Numbered from the stretch's first letter, positions 16,567 to 25,330 are shown. The stretch: 64,000 nt of DNA from Butyricicoccus sp. Marseille-Q5471 (GCF_951230135.1 NZ_CATNVC010000001.1:388746-452745), one strand, 5' to 3'. Notes: a model not told the origin generated them from the letters alone. Program-made: numbers and translations.

Positions 16567-16950
16567 ATGAGCGAACAAAAGCAGCCGTTGAACGAAGAAA
16601 TCGAAGAATTGGACGCAGTGCCGGAAGAGGAAACCGCCGTGGCGCTCTCCGAAACCGACATGACAACCGATTCTGACGAAGAAACCGAAACCGCCGAGGA
16701 AGAGCCCGAACCCGAACCGCTCTTTACCAACAAAATTTTTGGTCTTCCCCGCATGTGCTTCCACGGTCTTGCATTCGGTGTCGCGGGCGGCTATATCCTG
16801 TCCGGCATTATCGGCCTGATTTTCGGAAAAACCCCCAGTGCGACGACGATGGCAATCATCTGCGCGGCCGTGGGTTATTTCATCGCAAACCGCTCTTTCA
16901 AAAAAAAGAAAGCGGCGCTCGAGCAGGAACAAGCCGAGCAACAAAAATAA
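16567..16950 (+). CDS. Acidic-tailed small membrane protein, unknown
   Basis: A 127-residue protein. The first 55 residues are extremely acidic (many Glu, few basic residues) and probably disordered. Two hydrophobic segments follow (AFGVAGGYILSGIIGLIFG and TMAIICAAVGYFIA) around a KTPSATT turn, then a Lys- and Glu-rich coiled tail. I recognise no family. The position after PspC and before a terminator suggests it belongs to the same envelope unit. Confidence 0.75.
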   Translation: MSEQKQPLNEEIEELDAVPEEETAVALSETDMTTDSDEETETAEEEPEPEPLFTNKIFGLPRMCFHGLAFGVAGGYILSGIIGLIFGKTPSATTMAIICAAVGYFIANRSFKKKKAALEQEQAEQQK

Positions 16951-16961
16951 AGATAAAAACG

Positions 16962-16989
16962 GGGGACGGCTTTGCGCCGTCCCTCTTTG
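16962..16989 (+). terminator. Terminator of the PspC unit
   Basis: Hairpin GGGGACGGC-TTTGC-GCCGTCCCTC followed by TTTGTTT. It partly overlaps the -35 region of the next promoter. Confidence 0.8.
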
Positions 16990-17015
16990 TTTCGCGTGGT
17001 ATGTTGTGCTATAAT
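16987..17015 (+). promoter_or_regulatory. Promoter of the flavodoxin-like gene
   Basis: TTGTTT (16987-16992), 17 bases, TATAAT (17010-17015). The -35 box lies in the T-tract of the preceding terminator. Confidence 0.6.
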
Positions 17016-17041
17016 GAACGTATACAAGGAGGGTTTTGCCG

Positions 17042-17464
17042 ATGAAAACCGCTGTTGTTTATTTTTCGCTCGGCGGCTCGACGCGCTCGTACGCCCGCGC
17101 CGAGGCTGACGCCCGACAGGCTGCACTGTTCGAGGTTCGTCCCGCTCAGAAATACAATCCCATTACCGCATTTGTCCGCGGCTGTCCCGCCGCGCGGGCG
17201 CAGAAAAGCGTGCCGCTGATCGGACCGCTGCCCAATCTGTCTGAATATGACCGCGTTGTGCTGATGGCGCCGGTCTGGGCGGGCTTCCCCGCGCCGCCGT
17301 TCAACAGCATGGTCGAGCTGCTGCCGCGCGGGACGACGGTCGAAATTTTGTTGGTCTCATCGAGCGGCGACTCTTCCGCCTGTGCGGACAAGGTGCGTGA
17401 GCAGATTCAAAACGCAGGCTGCACGCTGGCAGCTCAGCGCGACATACGGGTCATGCGCCGATGA
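17042..17464 (+). CDS. Flavodoxin-like protein
   Basis: A 140-residue protein with the flavodoxin fold pattern. A first strand (TAVVYFSLGGSTRSYA) resembles the FMN-phosphate loop, followed by EYDRVVLMAPVWAGFPAPPF (the second FMN-contacting loop region) and a final VEILLVSSSGDS strand. The phosphate loop is shortened relative to true flavodoxins, so FMN binding is probable but not certain. GGAGGG precedes ATG 17042. The TGA overlaps the next ATG (ATGA at 17461). Confidence 0.8.
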   Translation: MKTAVVYFSLGGSTRSYARAEADARQAALFEVRPAQKYNPITAFVRGCPAARAQKSVPLIGPLPNLSEYDRVVLMAPVWAGFPAPPFNSMVELLPRGTTVEILLVSSSGDSSACADKVREQIQNAGCTLAAQRDIRVMRR

Positions 17465-18303
17465 ATTACGCTTACATGCTTCGTTGTGCCGACGACACCT
17501 TTTACTGCGGCTGGACCAACGATTTGACCGCCAGACTCGCCGCGCACAATAGCGGGCGGGGCGCCAAATACACGCGCGGACGCGGTCCGGTCGTGCTGGC
17601 GCACAGCGAGGTGTTCGACACGCAAAGCGAGGCCATGCAGCGCGAAGCCGCCCTCAAAAAGCTGCCGCGTCCCGCCAAGCAGGCCCTTGCCGACGGCGGA
17701 CGGGACGGTGAACTGCTGACCGTTTACGATGCGGACGGCCGCCCCTGCGGCGACTGCCCGCGCACCACGGTGCACGCCCAAGGCCTGCGGCATCACGTTT
17801 GCCACCTGTGGGTCTGCGGCACTTGGAACGGGCAGCGCGGTCTCTGGCTGCAGCAACGGCAGCATGACCGTCCGCTTTACCCCGGCTGGTATGATTTGAC
17901 CTCGACCGGGCACATCGACCCGGGAGAAACGCCCGAGGCAGGCGTGCTGCGCGAAGCGCGTGAGGAGATCGGCCTTACTCTTGCGCCCGCTGATTTGATT
18001 GCCGCCGGTGCGCACGTGCAACAGTATGACCGCGGCGAAGCACAGGGCTTTGACGATGAGCTGGCCTTCGCCTTTGTCTGCCGCAGGGACGGCGCGCCGC
18101 CCTTTGCCCCCGGCTCCGAAGTCGCAGGGATGGCCTTTGTCACGCTTGCGGACTTTGCACGCGCGCATGAAGAAGTGTTCGATTTGCCGGCCCGCCTGCC
18201 GGACGGCACGCCGCTTATCGTTCCGCACGATCATCTATGCTGCCTGCACCAAAGCGAATGGGAGGCTGTACAGGCTCTTTTGTGCGAAACATTTCCGGAA
18301 TAA
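17461..18303 (+). CDS. Fusion protein: GIY-YIG nuclease domain plus Nudix hydrolase
   Basis: A 280-residue two-domain protein. Residues 1-80 are a UvrC/YhbQ-like GIY-YIG domain (YAYMLRCADDTFYCGWT, then LAAHNSGRGAKYTRGRGP and EAALKKL). Residues about 85-270 are an IPP-isomerase-like Nudix hydrolase with an intact Nudix box (GHIDPGETPE-x5-REAREEIGL) and preceding DLTSTGH. No frameshift or internal start with a ribosome-binding site separates the domains, so the fusion is real in this sequence. The GIY motif is Y-A-Y...Y-C-G rather than G-I-Y...Y-I-G, as in the small YhbQ group. Substrates are unknown; a nucleic-acid-damage or nucleotide clean-up role is speculation. Confidence 0.9.
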   Translation: MNYAYMLRCADDTFYCGWTNDLTARLAAHNSGRGAKYTRGRGPVVLAHSEVFDTQSEAMQREAALKKLPRPAKQALADGGRDGELLTVYDADGRPCGDCPRTTVHAQGLRHHVCHLWVCGTWNGQRGLWLQQRQHDRPLYPGWYDLTSTGHIDPGETPEAGVLREAREEIGLTLAPADLIAAGAHVQQYDRGEAQGFDDELAFAFVCRRDGAPPFAPGSEVAGMAFVTLADFARAHEEVFDLPARLPDGTPLIVPHDHLCCLHQSEWEAVQALLCETFPE

Positions 18304-18307
18304 ACAA

Positions 18308-18342
18308 AAAACAAGCTGTTGCATTGCAACAGCTTGTTTTTT
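18308..18342. terminator. Bidirectional terminator
   Basis: A near-perfect hairpin AACAAGCTGTTGC/GCAACAGCTTGTT flanked by A-rich and T7 tracts. It serves the Nudix fusion gene from the left and the secG unit from the right. Confidence 0.9.
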
Positions 18343-18344
18343 TG

Positions 18345-18566
18345 TTACCGATTCATAGCCCCGACCGCGATACATGCGGCAAGACTGACGGCGGCGGCGA
18401 CCGCACAAAACGCCGAGCGTTTGCGGCACGCCTTTGCCTTGGGATCATCCTGCGGGTCTCCGGACTCGCTGCGGCCCGCGATCATGCCATACTGCACCTG
18501 CTGCAGCGCGGTCAGCGCGGCGAACAGGACAAACGCGGCAAGCAGTGCCAATTGCAGGAGTTTCAT
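18345..18566 (-). CDS. Small two-helix membrane protein after secG
   Basis: A 73-residue protein with an N-terminal hydrophobic helix (LALLAAFVLFAALTAL), a polar basic loop (DPKAKACRKRSA) and a second helix (AVAAAVSLAACIAVGA). It starts at the ATG that overlaps the secG stop (TGATG), so it is translationally coupled. No family recognised. Confidence 0.7.
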   Translation of the reverse strand: MKLLQLALLAAFVLFAALTALQQVQYGMIAGRSESGDPQDDPKAKACRKRSAFCAVAAAVSLAACIAVGAMNR

Positions 18567-18802
18567 CAGTGAATCAAGTTCAGTACCAGAGCCGCGATGA
18601 CGAAGATCACGCCGACAACCGAGGTCAGACGGGCGAAGACCTTATCAGCCGCGGTGGCCTTGCCTGCGCCGAAGAAGGTTTCAGCACCGCCGGAAACTGC
18701 ACCCAGACCCTGCTGTGCGCCGCTCTGCAGCAGCACCACTACGATCAGGAACAAGCTCGCGACGATCATTACGACGGACAGTGCGATTTGTGCGGTAGTC
18801 AT
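18566..18802 (-). CDS. secG: Preprotein translocase subunit SecG
   Basis: A 78-residue component of the SecYEG channel. Two membrane helices flank the conserved loop (LLQSGAQQGLGAVSGG then AETFFGAGKATAAD), and RLTSVVGVIFVIAALVL follows. Length and layout are standard. It is the first gene behind the promoter at 18862-18890. Confidence 0.95.
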   Translation of the reverse strand: MTTAQIALSVVMIVASLFLIVVVLLQSGAQQGLGAVSGGAETFFGAGKATAADKVFARLTSVVGVIFVIAALVLNLIH

Positions 18803-18861
18803 TTGACAATTCCTCCAATGGTTTCTATCCGCGTCATGCGCGGTTTATAAGCGTATAAAGT

Positions 18862-18890
18862 ATGATATCATAGTCGTTCTGTGATTTCAA
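18862..18890 (-). promoter_or_regulatory. Promoter of secG
   Basis: On the minus strand TTGAAA (18890-18885), 17 bases, TATCAT (18867-18862), about 55 bases ahead of the secG ATG. Confidence 0.65.
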
Positions 18891-18907
18891 GTGTTTTCGA
18901 GCATATT

Positions 18908-19417
18908 TTACAGCCATTCCGCAAGCAGATCCTTGAGCGGCCCGCCCATTCTGTTGGTATAAACCTTGCGTGCATTCAAGTCAACGACCGCCAGCCGCAC
19001 CGATGACCAACCATGCGCAGGTGCGCGATAGCTGCACTCCGATGTAAGCTTTTTGATTTTTTTCTGTACCGATTTATCCGGGTCGGCACACGCCAGTATC
19101 ATCGAAATAATGGAGAATTCATGCGCCGCATCAGGCGTTACCAGCTCGCTTTGCAGCGTTTTCACGTAATCCCACCATTGCTCGAGCTGCGCCTCATTCA
19201 ATTCCGGCTCGGCGAACAAAACGCGGTATTCATGCGCATGGGTGGACGAACCGGTTCCCATGATGCCGAGCAGCTTGCGCTCCTCATCAATCCCAAACGT
19301 ACCGTAAAGTGCTGCCATACGCCCTTTAACATCCACATTCTGCGACAGAACGAAGCCTTTCTGCATACTTTGCGCCATTCGATCGCGCAGGCCGATGAAT
19401 TCGGTCGAGAAATCCAT
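18908..19417 (-). CDS. Hypothetical cytoplasmic protein
   Basis: A 169-residue soluble protein with GGGGGG upstream of ATG 19417. It has mixed alpha/beta composition with no signal or membrane segment. The middle reads EYRVLFAEPELNEAQLEQWWDYVKTL and the end VRLAVVDLNARKVYTNRMGGPLKDLL. I recognise no family. It follows the nucleotidyltransferase gene by 11 bases and is probably co-transcribed with it. Confidence 0.7.
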   Translation of the reverse strand: MDFSTEFIGLRDRMAQSMQKGFVLSQNVDVKGRMAALYGTFGIDEERKLLGIMGTGSSTHAHEYRVLFAEPELNEAQLEQWWDYVKTLQSELVTPDAAHEFSIISMILACADPDKSVQKKIKKLTSECSYRAPAHGWSSVRLAVVDLNARKVYTNRMGGPLKDLLAEWL

Positions 19418-19428
19418 ATGTACCCCCC

Positions 19429-20349
19429 TTACAGGTCGCGCGGGTAGTCGCCCGCGTCCGTCATCGCTGCGACAGCCGCCATAACGACCGGCTTGTCCTC
19501 CCGATAGGTCACGCCGAACCAGCGCGCATCGGTGGTCAGCACCTTAGCCGAGGCGCGTCCCGCTTCAATCAGCTCATCGACCGCAAACGGCAGATAATAT
19601 TCACCCTTCATCGGGTTTTGCGGCAGCTTTGCGGCAAAAAAGCGTCGTAGCCCCTCATCAAGCAGCGGCAGGAAGGAGGGCGTAAAGCCCCATAGATTCA
19701 TCGAAACCGGCGTGCCCTCGGCAATCTCCCCCGCCGGCGCGTCGCCGTCCGCGGCGTACACAATTCGGCCGTCCGCCGCACGCGAAATGGCGGTGCGCTC
19801 GACAATGCTGGTCAAAAATCCGTTTTCATCGGCCGTACACACGCCGCGCGACACCGTGCCGTTTTCGGTCAGCGTGTTTTCCACGCGGTAACCGACCATG
19901 CAGTAGCGGTACTTTTCATCATCTGCCGCGTTCAGCAGATATTCATACATTTTGCGGAAGGCGTCCGCTCCGTAGAAATCATCCGCATTGATGACCGCAA
20001 CCGGACATCCCGCCGCCAGTTCCTTGGCACACCAGACCGCGTGCGCCGTGCCGAGCGGCTTTTCCCGTCCGGCCGGGGCGGTCAAGCCCTCGGGCAGACT
20101 GTCCAGCGTCTGGTAAGCGTAATCGACCTGCATGAAGCGGCGCGCCTTCGCACCGATTGCCTGCTCAAACGCGTCCCGCAGCTCAGGTCGAATGATAAAA
20201 ATCACACGCTCAAAGCCCGCGCGGTGCGCATCAAATATCGAATAATCCAGGATAATCTGGCCGCCCGGGCCGATGGGATCAATCTGTTTGAGGCCGCCGT
20301 AGCGCGAGCCCATTCCCGCCGCCATGATGACCAAAACCGGTTTCTGCAT
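19429..20349 (-). CDS. Sugar-phosphate nucleotidyltransferase family protein
   Basis: A 306-residue GT-A fold protein of the NTP_transferase family. The N-terminal nucleotide-binding signature is VIMAAGMGSRYGGLKQ (about 6-21), followed by LGTAHAVWCAKE and the metal-binding VINADDFYGADAF (about 118). The later segment VSMNLWGFTPSFLPLL is characteristic of a Clostridia subgroup related to GalU/RfbA-type enzymes. It probably makes an NDP-sugar or transfers to a related phosphosugar; the substrate cannot be read from sequence. Confidence 0.85.
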   Translation of the reverse strand: MQKPVLVIMAAGMGSRYGGLKQIDPIGPGGQIILDYSIFDAHRAGFERVIFIIRPELRDAFEQAIGAKARRFMQVDYAYQTLDSLPEGLTAPAGREKPLGTAHAVWCAKELAAGCPVAVINADDFYGADAFRKMYEYLLNAADDEKYRYCMVGYRVENTLTENGTVSRGVCTADENGFLTSIVERTAISRAADGRIVYAADGDAPAGEIAEGTPVSMNLWGFTPSFLPLLDEGLRRFFAAKLPQNPMKGEYYLPFAVDELIEAGRASAKVLTTDARWFGVTYREDKPVVMAAVAAMTDAGDYPRDL

Positions 20350-20513
20350 AAAAAATTCCTCTTTTTCTGGAAATATGTGTACAAATTATGTCAATGAGTT
20401 ACACAAGATATACTTTATTATACTAGGGCGTATCAGAAAACACAAGATGTTTCACATACGCCACTTGTTTTTTGTAGGAAAACATGAAAATATCGGGGGC
20501 GTCCGTGCAAAGA

Positions 20514-20542
20514 TTGCAAAGAGTCGGGAAAACTGATAAAAT
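20514..20542 (+). promoter_or_regulatory. Promoter of pyk
   Basis: TTGCAA (20514-20519), 17 bases, TAAAAT (20537-20542), about 65 bases ahead of the pyk ATG. Apart from this, the 263-base gap from 20350 to 20612 shows only AT-rich DNA. Confidence 0.6.
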
Positions 20543-20612
20543 AGATGCGTTAAAAAAATGTCATAATAATCAAATAAACCGCAGGAAAAATTAAAGTGAG
20601 GTATACGATTCG

Positions 20613-22076
20613 ATGCGTAAAACGAAAATTATCTGCACACTTGGTCCCGCGACCGAAGGACCCGTTCTTGCTGAGCTGATGAAGGCCGGCATGAACGTAG
20701 CCCGCCTGAATTTCAGCCATGGCTCGCATGAGGAGCACAAGTCGCGCATGGACGCGGTCAAGGCCACCCGCAAGGAGCTCGGCCTGCCGATCGGCATCAT
20801 GCTGGACACCAAGGGCCCCGAAATCCGCATCAAGACTTTCAAGGAAGGCCGCATCGCCGTTGAGGAAGGCCAGTCCTTCATTCTGACTACCCGCGACGTT
20901 GAGGGTGACTCCTCCATCGTTTCCATCACCTACGAAGGCCTGCCGTCTGACGTATCCGCCGGCACCCGCCTGCTGATCGACGACGGTCTGGTCGCGTTCG
21001 ACGTGGTTGAGATCAAGGACGGCACCGACATTGTCTGCCGCGCGCTCAACAACGGCCCTCTTTCCAACCGCAAGTCGGTCAACGTACCCGGCATCAAGCT
21101 GAACATGCCCTTCGTTTCCGAAAAGGATCGTTCTGACATCGAGTTCGGCCTGACGCAGGACATCGATTTTATCGCCGCTTCCTTCACCCGCACCGCGCAG
21201 GATATCCGCGACATCAAGGCTATCCTCAAGGCACACGGCAAGGAAGACGTCGAAATCATCGCCAAGATTGAGAACATGGAAGGCGTTAACAACGTGCAGG
21301 AGATTCTGGACGAAGCCAACGGCGTCATGGTTGCCCGCGGCGATCTGGGCGTTGAAGTTCCGTTTGAGGAGCTGCCGGAAATCCAGAAGAGCCTCATCAA
21401 GACCTGCATTTCGCGCGGCAAGCGCGTTGTTACCGCGACCCAGATGCTCGAATCGATGGCACACAACCCGCGTCCGACCCGCGCTGAGGTTTCCGACGTA
21501 GCAAACGCTGTTTATGACGGCACCTCCGCTATCATGCTGTCCGGCGAAACCTCGGTCGGCAAGTATCCGGTCGAAACCGTGCGCACGATGAGCATGATCG
21601 CTGAGAACGCAGAGCGCACCATTCACTACGATCGCCGCCGCACCACCCGTCTGGAGTTCCAGAACATGGACGTCATCGGCGACAATAAGACCAACGCAAT
21701 TGCGCATGCAACCTGCACCACCACCCATGATTTGGGCGCGAAGTGCATCGTTGCCTTCACCGAGTCGGGCTCGACTGCCCGCGCGGTATCCTCCTTCCGC
21801 CCCGGCGCACCCGTCATCGGTGCAACGCCGTGCGACAAGACCTTTAACCGCCTGACCATGTCTTGGGGCGTTACCCCGGCGCTGGTTGGCCGTCCGACCT
21901 CGGGCACTGAGCTGTTTGAGCAGTCGGTTCGCGCAGCTGTCAACACCGTCGGCGCTGCCGCGGGCGACATCATCACCGTTACCGCCGGCATGCCGGTCGG
22001 TCAGGTGAACTACACCAACACCCTTCGTGTTCTTGAACTGACACAGCAGATTCTGGAGCACGGCTTCCGCGACTGA
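20613..22076 (+). CDS. pyk: Pyruvate kinase
   Basis: A 487-residue glycolytic enzyme converting phosphoenolpyruvate and ADP to pyruvate and ATP. It shows KIICTLGPA at the N-terminus, LNFSHGSHEEH, MLDTKGPEIR (about 63-72), KIENMEGV with the catalytic Lys (about 220), MVARGDLGVEV (about 238) and TQMLESM. The C-terminal allosteric domain is present, but the extra PEP-utiliser swivelling domain of Bacillus pyruvate kinases is absent. Codon use is markedly more biased than in neighbours, consistent with high expression. Confidence 0.98.
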   Translation: MRKTKIICTLGPATEGPVLAELMKAGMNVARLNFSHGSHEEHKSRMDAVKATRKELGLPIGIMLDTKGPEIRIKTFKEGRIAVEEGQSFILTTRDVEGDSSIVSITYEGLPSDVSAGTRLLIDDGLVAFDVVEIKDGTDIVCRALNNGPLSNRKSVNVPGIKLNMPFVSEKDRSDIEFGLTQDIDFIAASFTRTAQDIRDIKAILKAHGKEDVEIIAKIENMEGVNNVQEILDEANGVMVARGDLGVEVPFEELPEIQKSLIKTCISRGKRVVTATQMLESMAHNPRPTRAEVSDVANAVYDGTSAIMLSGETSVGKYPVETVRTMSMIAENAERTIHYDRRRTTRLEFQNMDVIGDNKTNAIAHATCTTTHDLGAKCIVAFTESGSTARAVSSFRPGAPVIGATPCDKTFNRLTMSWGVTPALVGRPTSGTELFEQSVRAAVNTVGAAAGDIITVTAGMPVGQVNYTNTLRVLELTQQILEHGFRD

Positions 22077-22077
22077 T

Positions 22078-23307
22078 ATGTCGTTTAAACGCATGCAGCG
22101 AATGCTGGTGCGCCTGCTGTCGGTGCTGGTACTCGTAGCGATCTTGTTTTGTCTCGGTCTCTATGCGTACCGCACCTTCTTCGGCTATAATTATGACAAC
22201 ACGCTGTCGGGCAAGGATCTGGCTGCGGGCGTCAAAGCCGATGAGGGCATCACCAACATCGCATTGTTCGGCCTTGATACGCGCGAAGGTGACACGAGCA
22301 GCCACTCTGACTGCATGATGATTGTCTCCGTAGACAATACGCGGGGTAAAATCAAGCTGATTTCGCTGATGCGGGACAGCCTTGTAAGCATTGACGGCTA
22401 CGGTGAAGCCAAGCTCAACGCCGCCTACTTCAACGGCGGCCCCGAGCTTGCCATCAAGACCATCAATCAGACCTTTGACACCGACATCACCGAGTACGTT
22501 ACGGTCGATTTCGAACAGCTGGTCGATATCATCAATCAGCTTGGCGGTATCGAGATTGACGTGCAAACCGCTGAGGTTGCCGAGCTCAACCGTGTCATCC
22601 GTGACTACGGCATCGAACAGAACAAGACCTTCGCCAGTGTTGAAGGCGCAGGCAAGCAAAAGCTTGACGGCGTGCAGGCGCTGTGCTACGGCCGCATCCG
22701 TAAGGGCGGCACGGGAGACGACTGGAGCCGCGTGGAGCGGCAGGGCATCGTGATAAGCGCGCTGTTCTCCAGCGTGCAGAATCGCTCGGCTGCCGAGCTG
22801 CTCGGCCTGATGCAGACGCTGCTGCCTTATGTGACGACCTCGCTCTCGCCGACCGAGCTTGCGCCGCTTGTAGTTGGTGCGCTCAAAAACGGCGTACCCA
22901 CACTTGAGCATACCCGTGTTCCGCTGGACGGTCAGTGGAATTACTATGGGTCTTCGAGCGAATACATTCTTTATGATACCGACGCTGCCGCGGAAACCAT
23001 TCACGCCTATGTGTATGACGACGTGTTCCCCGGTGCTTCCAAGCCGTCTGCCACCTCAGAGGGGACGGATGGCGCATCCGAACCGCTCGGCGGCGTTGAC
23101 TTTACCGAGGAGCCGACTGACGGCCCACCGTCCTCCACGTCGCAGGAGCAGACCGCCGACCCCGCGTCACTCGCGGAATCAGGCGGCAGCTATGATCCCG
23201 CAACCGGCGACTACCAAGATTCAGACGGAGATTATTACCGTCTGGACGGCAGCGGCAACAAGGTGTACTACGATCAGGACGCCTATCGCGCAAAACTGAA
23301 TCAGTAA
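22078..23307 (+). CDS. LytR-CpsA-Psr (LCP) family cell-wall polymer transferase
   Basis: A 409-residue type II membrane protein. One membrane helix (about 8-30, LSVLVLVAILFCLGLYAY) precedes an LCP domain (about 55-300) with FGLDTREGDTSSHSDCMMIV, LMRDSLVSIDG, LNAAYFNGG and the later YGRIRKGGTGDDWSRVERQ holding the substrate-binding Arg residues. These enzymes attach teichoic-acid-like or capsule polymers to peptidoglycan. The last 100 residues are low-complexity Ser/Thr/Asp-rich with a YDPATGDYQDSDGDYY-type tail. The ATG is one base after the pyk stop without a clear ribosome-binding site, so translation is probably coupled. Confidence 0.93.
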   Translation: MSFKRMQRMLVRLLSVLVLVAILFCLGLYAYRTFFGYNYDNTLSGKDLAAGVKADEGITNIALFGLDTREGDTSSHSDCMMIVSVDNTRGKIKLISLMRDSLVSIDGYGEAKLNAAYFNGGPELAIKTINQTFDTDITEYVTVDFEQLVDIINQLGGIEIDVQTAEVAELNRVIRDYGIEQNKTFASVEGAGKQKLDGVQALCYGRIRKGGTGDDWSRVERQGIVISALFSSVQNRSAAELLGLMQTLLPYVTTSLSPTELAPLVVGALKNGVPTLEHTRVPLDGQWNYYGSSSEYILYDTDAAAETIHAYVYDDVFPGASKPSATSEGTDGASEPLGGVDFTEEPTDGPPSSTSQEQTADPASLAESGGSYDPATGDYQDSDGDYYRLDGSGNKVYYDQDAYRAKLNQ

Positions 23308-23312
23308 TTTGG

Positions 23313-23340
23313 AAAGGCTGGACATGCGTCCGGCCTTTTC
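23313..23340 (+). terminator. Terminator after the LCP gene
   Basis: Hairpin AAGGCTGGAC-ATGC-GTCCGGCCTT followed by TTTC, between the LCP and M16 genes. It may reduce read-through. Confidence 0.7.
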
Positions 23341-23361
23341 TCCCAAAGGAGGAGCAGTAAT

Positions 23362-24609
23362 ATGTATGAAAAGCGCGTCCTGCCAAACGGCGTACGCCTG
23401 ATTTCCGAACGGATCGGTCAAGTGCGCACCGCCTCAATCGGTATTTGGATTGGCAACGGCAGCCGCTATGAGCCTGCCGCCCTCGGCGGAATTTCGCACT
23501 TTATCGAGCACATGATTTTCAAGGGAACGGAAAAACGCTCCGCCCGCCACCTCGCCATTGCGATGGATGCGCTTGGCGGTCAGTTCAACGCCTTTACCGA
23601 CAAGGAATGCACCTGCTATTATATGAAGCTGCTCGATACCCGGATTAAGACCGGCGTTTCAATTCTTGCGGATATGTTCATGAACTCCCGCTTCGCGCAG
23701 GAGGACATCGAGCTTGAGCGCGGCGTCGTGCTTGAGGAAATCGACATGTATGAGGACACGCCCGACGATGTGGCGATTGAAAAGCTGTTTGAGCGCTGCT
23801 ACGCAGGTTCTGCACTGGGCCGCCCGATTCTCGGCACGCCCGAAACGCTGCAGACCATCAACTCGGAAGCAATGCATGCCTATGTCAGTGAGTTTTACCG
23901 CCCCCATGACACGGTCGTGGCGATTTCGGGCAGCTTTACCGAGGACGATCTGGATTATATTGCAGATTTGTTCTCCGCCATGACGGGTGAGGGACACAAC
24001 GCGCCGACCCTCGCGCGCTACACGCCGAGCCTTGTGCTGCGTGAAAAGGAGATTGAACAGAATCACCTCTGTCTCTCCTTTCCCGGCGTACCGCTGCTGA
24101 GTGAACAACGCTTTCAAATGAATCTGCTTGGCTCGATTTTAGGCGGCGGCATGTCGTCCCGCTTGTTCCAGACCGTGCGCGAGCAGAACGGTCTGTGCTA
24201 CTCGATTTATTCGTTCGGCACCTCTCATCTGGACACCGGCCTGCTGTCCGTGTACGCAGGCGTCGGGCCGGACTCCGAGCGCCGTGCGCTCGAGCTCATC
24301 ATCCGCGTGCTGCGCGACTTCTGCGAAAACGGCCCTGATGCGGACGAGCTTGCACGCTGCCGTGAGCAGGTCAAGACCACCCTGCTGATGGGGCTGGAAA
24401 GCACCGGTACGCGCATGATGTCCATCGGTAAGAGCGAGCTGATGCGCGGCACGGTCGATCCGATCGAAACCGTGCTTGCCCACTACGATGCGGTCACGGC
24501 GGCGGATATTCTGGCGCTTGCCCGGCAGACGTTCGACTTTACCAAGGCTTCGCTCTCGGTCGTCGGTCAACCCGACACGGCGGACAGCTACAAAACGCTT
24601 CTTCTTTAA
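23362..24609 (+). CDS. M16 family zinc metallopeptidase
   Basis: A 415-residue pitrilysin-type peptidase of the YmxG/PqqL-like single-chain class. The inverted zinc motif HFIEH is at about 46-50 (ISHFIEHMIFKG), and the third ligand Glu lies in ELERGVVLEEI (about 122). The C-terminal M16 domain includes the substrate-binding arginine-tyrosine region (LCYSIYSF). Homologues in Firmicutes process small peptides; the target is unknown here. AAGGAGGAG precedes ATG 23362. Confidence 0.95.
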   Translation: MYEKRVLPNGVRLISERIGQVRTASIGIWIGNGSRYEPAALGGISHFIEHMIFKGTEKRSARHLAIAMDALGGQFNAFTDKECTCYYMKLLDTRIKTGVSILADMFMNSRFAQEDIELERGVVLEEIDMYEDTPDDVAIEKLFERCYAGSALGRPILGTPETLQTINSEAMHAYVSEFYRPHDTVVAISGSFTEDDLDYIADLFSAMTGEGHNAPTLARYTPSLVLREKEIEQNHLCLSFPGVPLLSEQRFQMNLLGSILGGGMSSRLFQTVREQNGLCYSIYSFGTSHLDTGLLSVYAGVGPDSERRALELIIRVLRDFCENGPDADELARCREQVKTTLLMGLESTGTRMMSIGKSELMRGTVDPIETVLAHYDAVTAADILALARQTFDFTKASLSVVGQPDTADSYKTLLL

Positions 24610-24628
24610 TATGTTTGCCTTTGTGCAG

Positions 24629-25330
24629 TTAAAAAGACCGTGGAACAGATTCCACGGTCTTTTTCGATACAGTTTGGGTGACAATCGGCGCTGCGTCCGA
24701 CTGTTCCTCCGGCTTGTCCTGCGGTGTACGCCCATCCTCGAGCATTTTGCGGTGTTCCTCGCGGCTGACACGCACAATTTCGGTCGGCGGCGCTTTATGT
24801 TCACCGTCCCGCGCTTCGCCGACACGCGTGCCGAGGTGCTCCTTGAGCCCGTTTGCCTTGTTGTCCCGCTTGGCGGAAACTGCAATGACCATCCGGTCGC
24901 CGTCCGCACCGGTCAGATAACCGTCCTCATAAAAGCGGCCGATGGTGCGGTCAAGTGCCTCATCAATATGGGTGAAGGGCGGCAGTTCCTCATCAAGCTC
25001 CGCCGCAAGCGCCTCGGACTGATCGTCCGCCGAGCGCACCTCAATCACCTGATCGAAGCGGTTGAGCGTGTACTCCACCGAGGTCTCCGTATCGACGCTG
25101 ACATAGGAATAGGGATCGTAGACCGCGTAAACGCTGACCGTCGCCATCGAGCACAGCACGGCCACGCAGGCCGCCCATGCGACCGTGCGCCGCAGACGCT
25201 TGGGGCGGTGCAGATTGAGATCAACCTGCTGACCGAGCACGTATTTCCGGTTGGCCACACGGTAAACCGTGCCGTCCTGTGCCAGCACGGCGGCTTTGGC
25301 ACCGCGCAGCTCAACGATCACAGCTCGCAT
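24629..25330 (-). CDS. rsgI: Anti-sigma factor RsgI-like protein
   Basis: A 233-residue single-pass membrane protein. The cytoplasmic RsgI N-terminal domain (about 1-52) contains AVIVELRGAKAAVLAQDGTV and VLGQQVDL. It is followed by a membrane helix (about 57-78, VAWAACVAVLCSMATVSVYAVY), the conserved juxtamembrane DPYSYVSVDTETSVEYTLNRFD, and a charged extracellular tail (about 110-233). It lacks the large carbohydrate-binding C-terminal modules seen in cellulolytic clostridia. It overlaps sigI by 13 bases and surely forms a sigma/anti-sigma pair. Confidence 0.9.
   Translation of the reverse strand: MRAVIVELRGAKAAVLAQDGTVYRVANRKYVLGQQVDLNLHRPKRLRRTVAWAACVAVLCSMATVSVYAVYDPYSYVSVDTETSVEYTLNRFDQVIEVRSADDQSEALAAELDEELPPFTHIDEALDRTIGRFYEDGYLTGADGDRMVIAVSAKRDNKANGLKEHLGTRVGEARDGEHKAPPTEIVRVSREEHRKMLEDGRTPQDKPEEQSDAAPIVTQTVSKKTVESVPRSF
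24631..24665. terminator. Bidirectional terminator
   Basis: AAAAAGACCGTGGAA/TTCCACGGTCTTTTT hairpin between the convergent M16 and rsgI genes. It sits over the last codons of rsgI. Confidence 0.9.

Noticed and set aside
20550-22094. 514-residue reading frame antisense to pyruvate kinase
   Set aside because: It mirrors highly biased codons of pyk, has no family features and no start signal.
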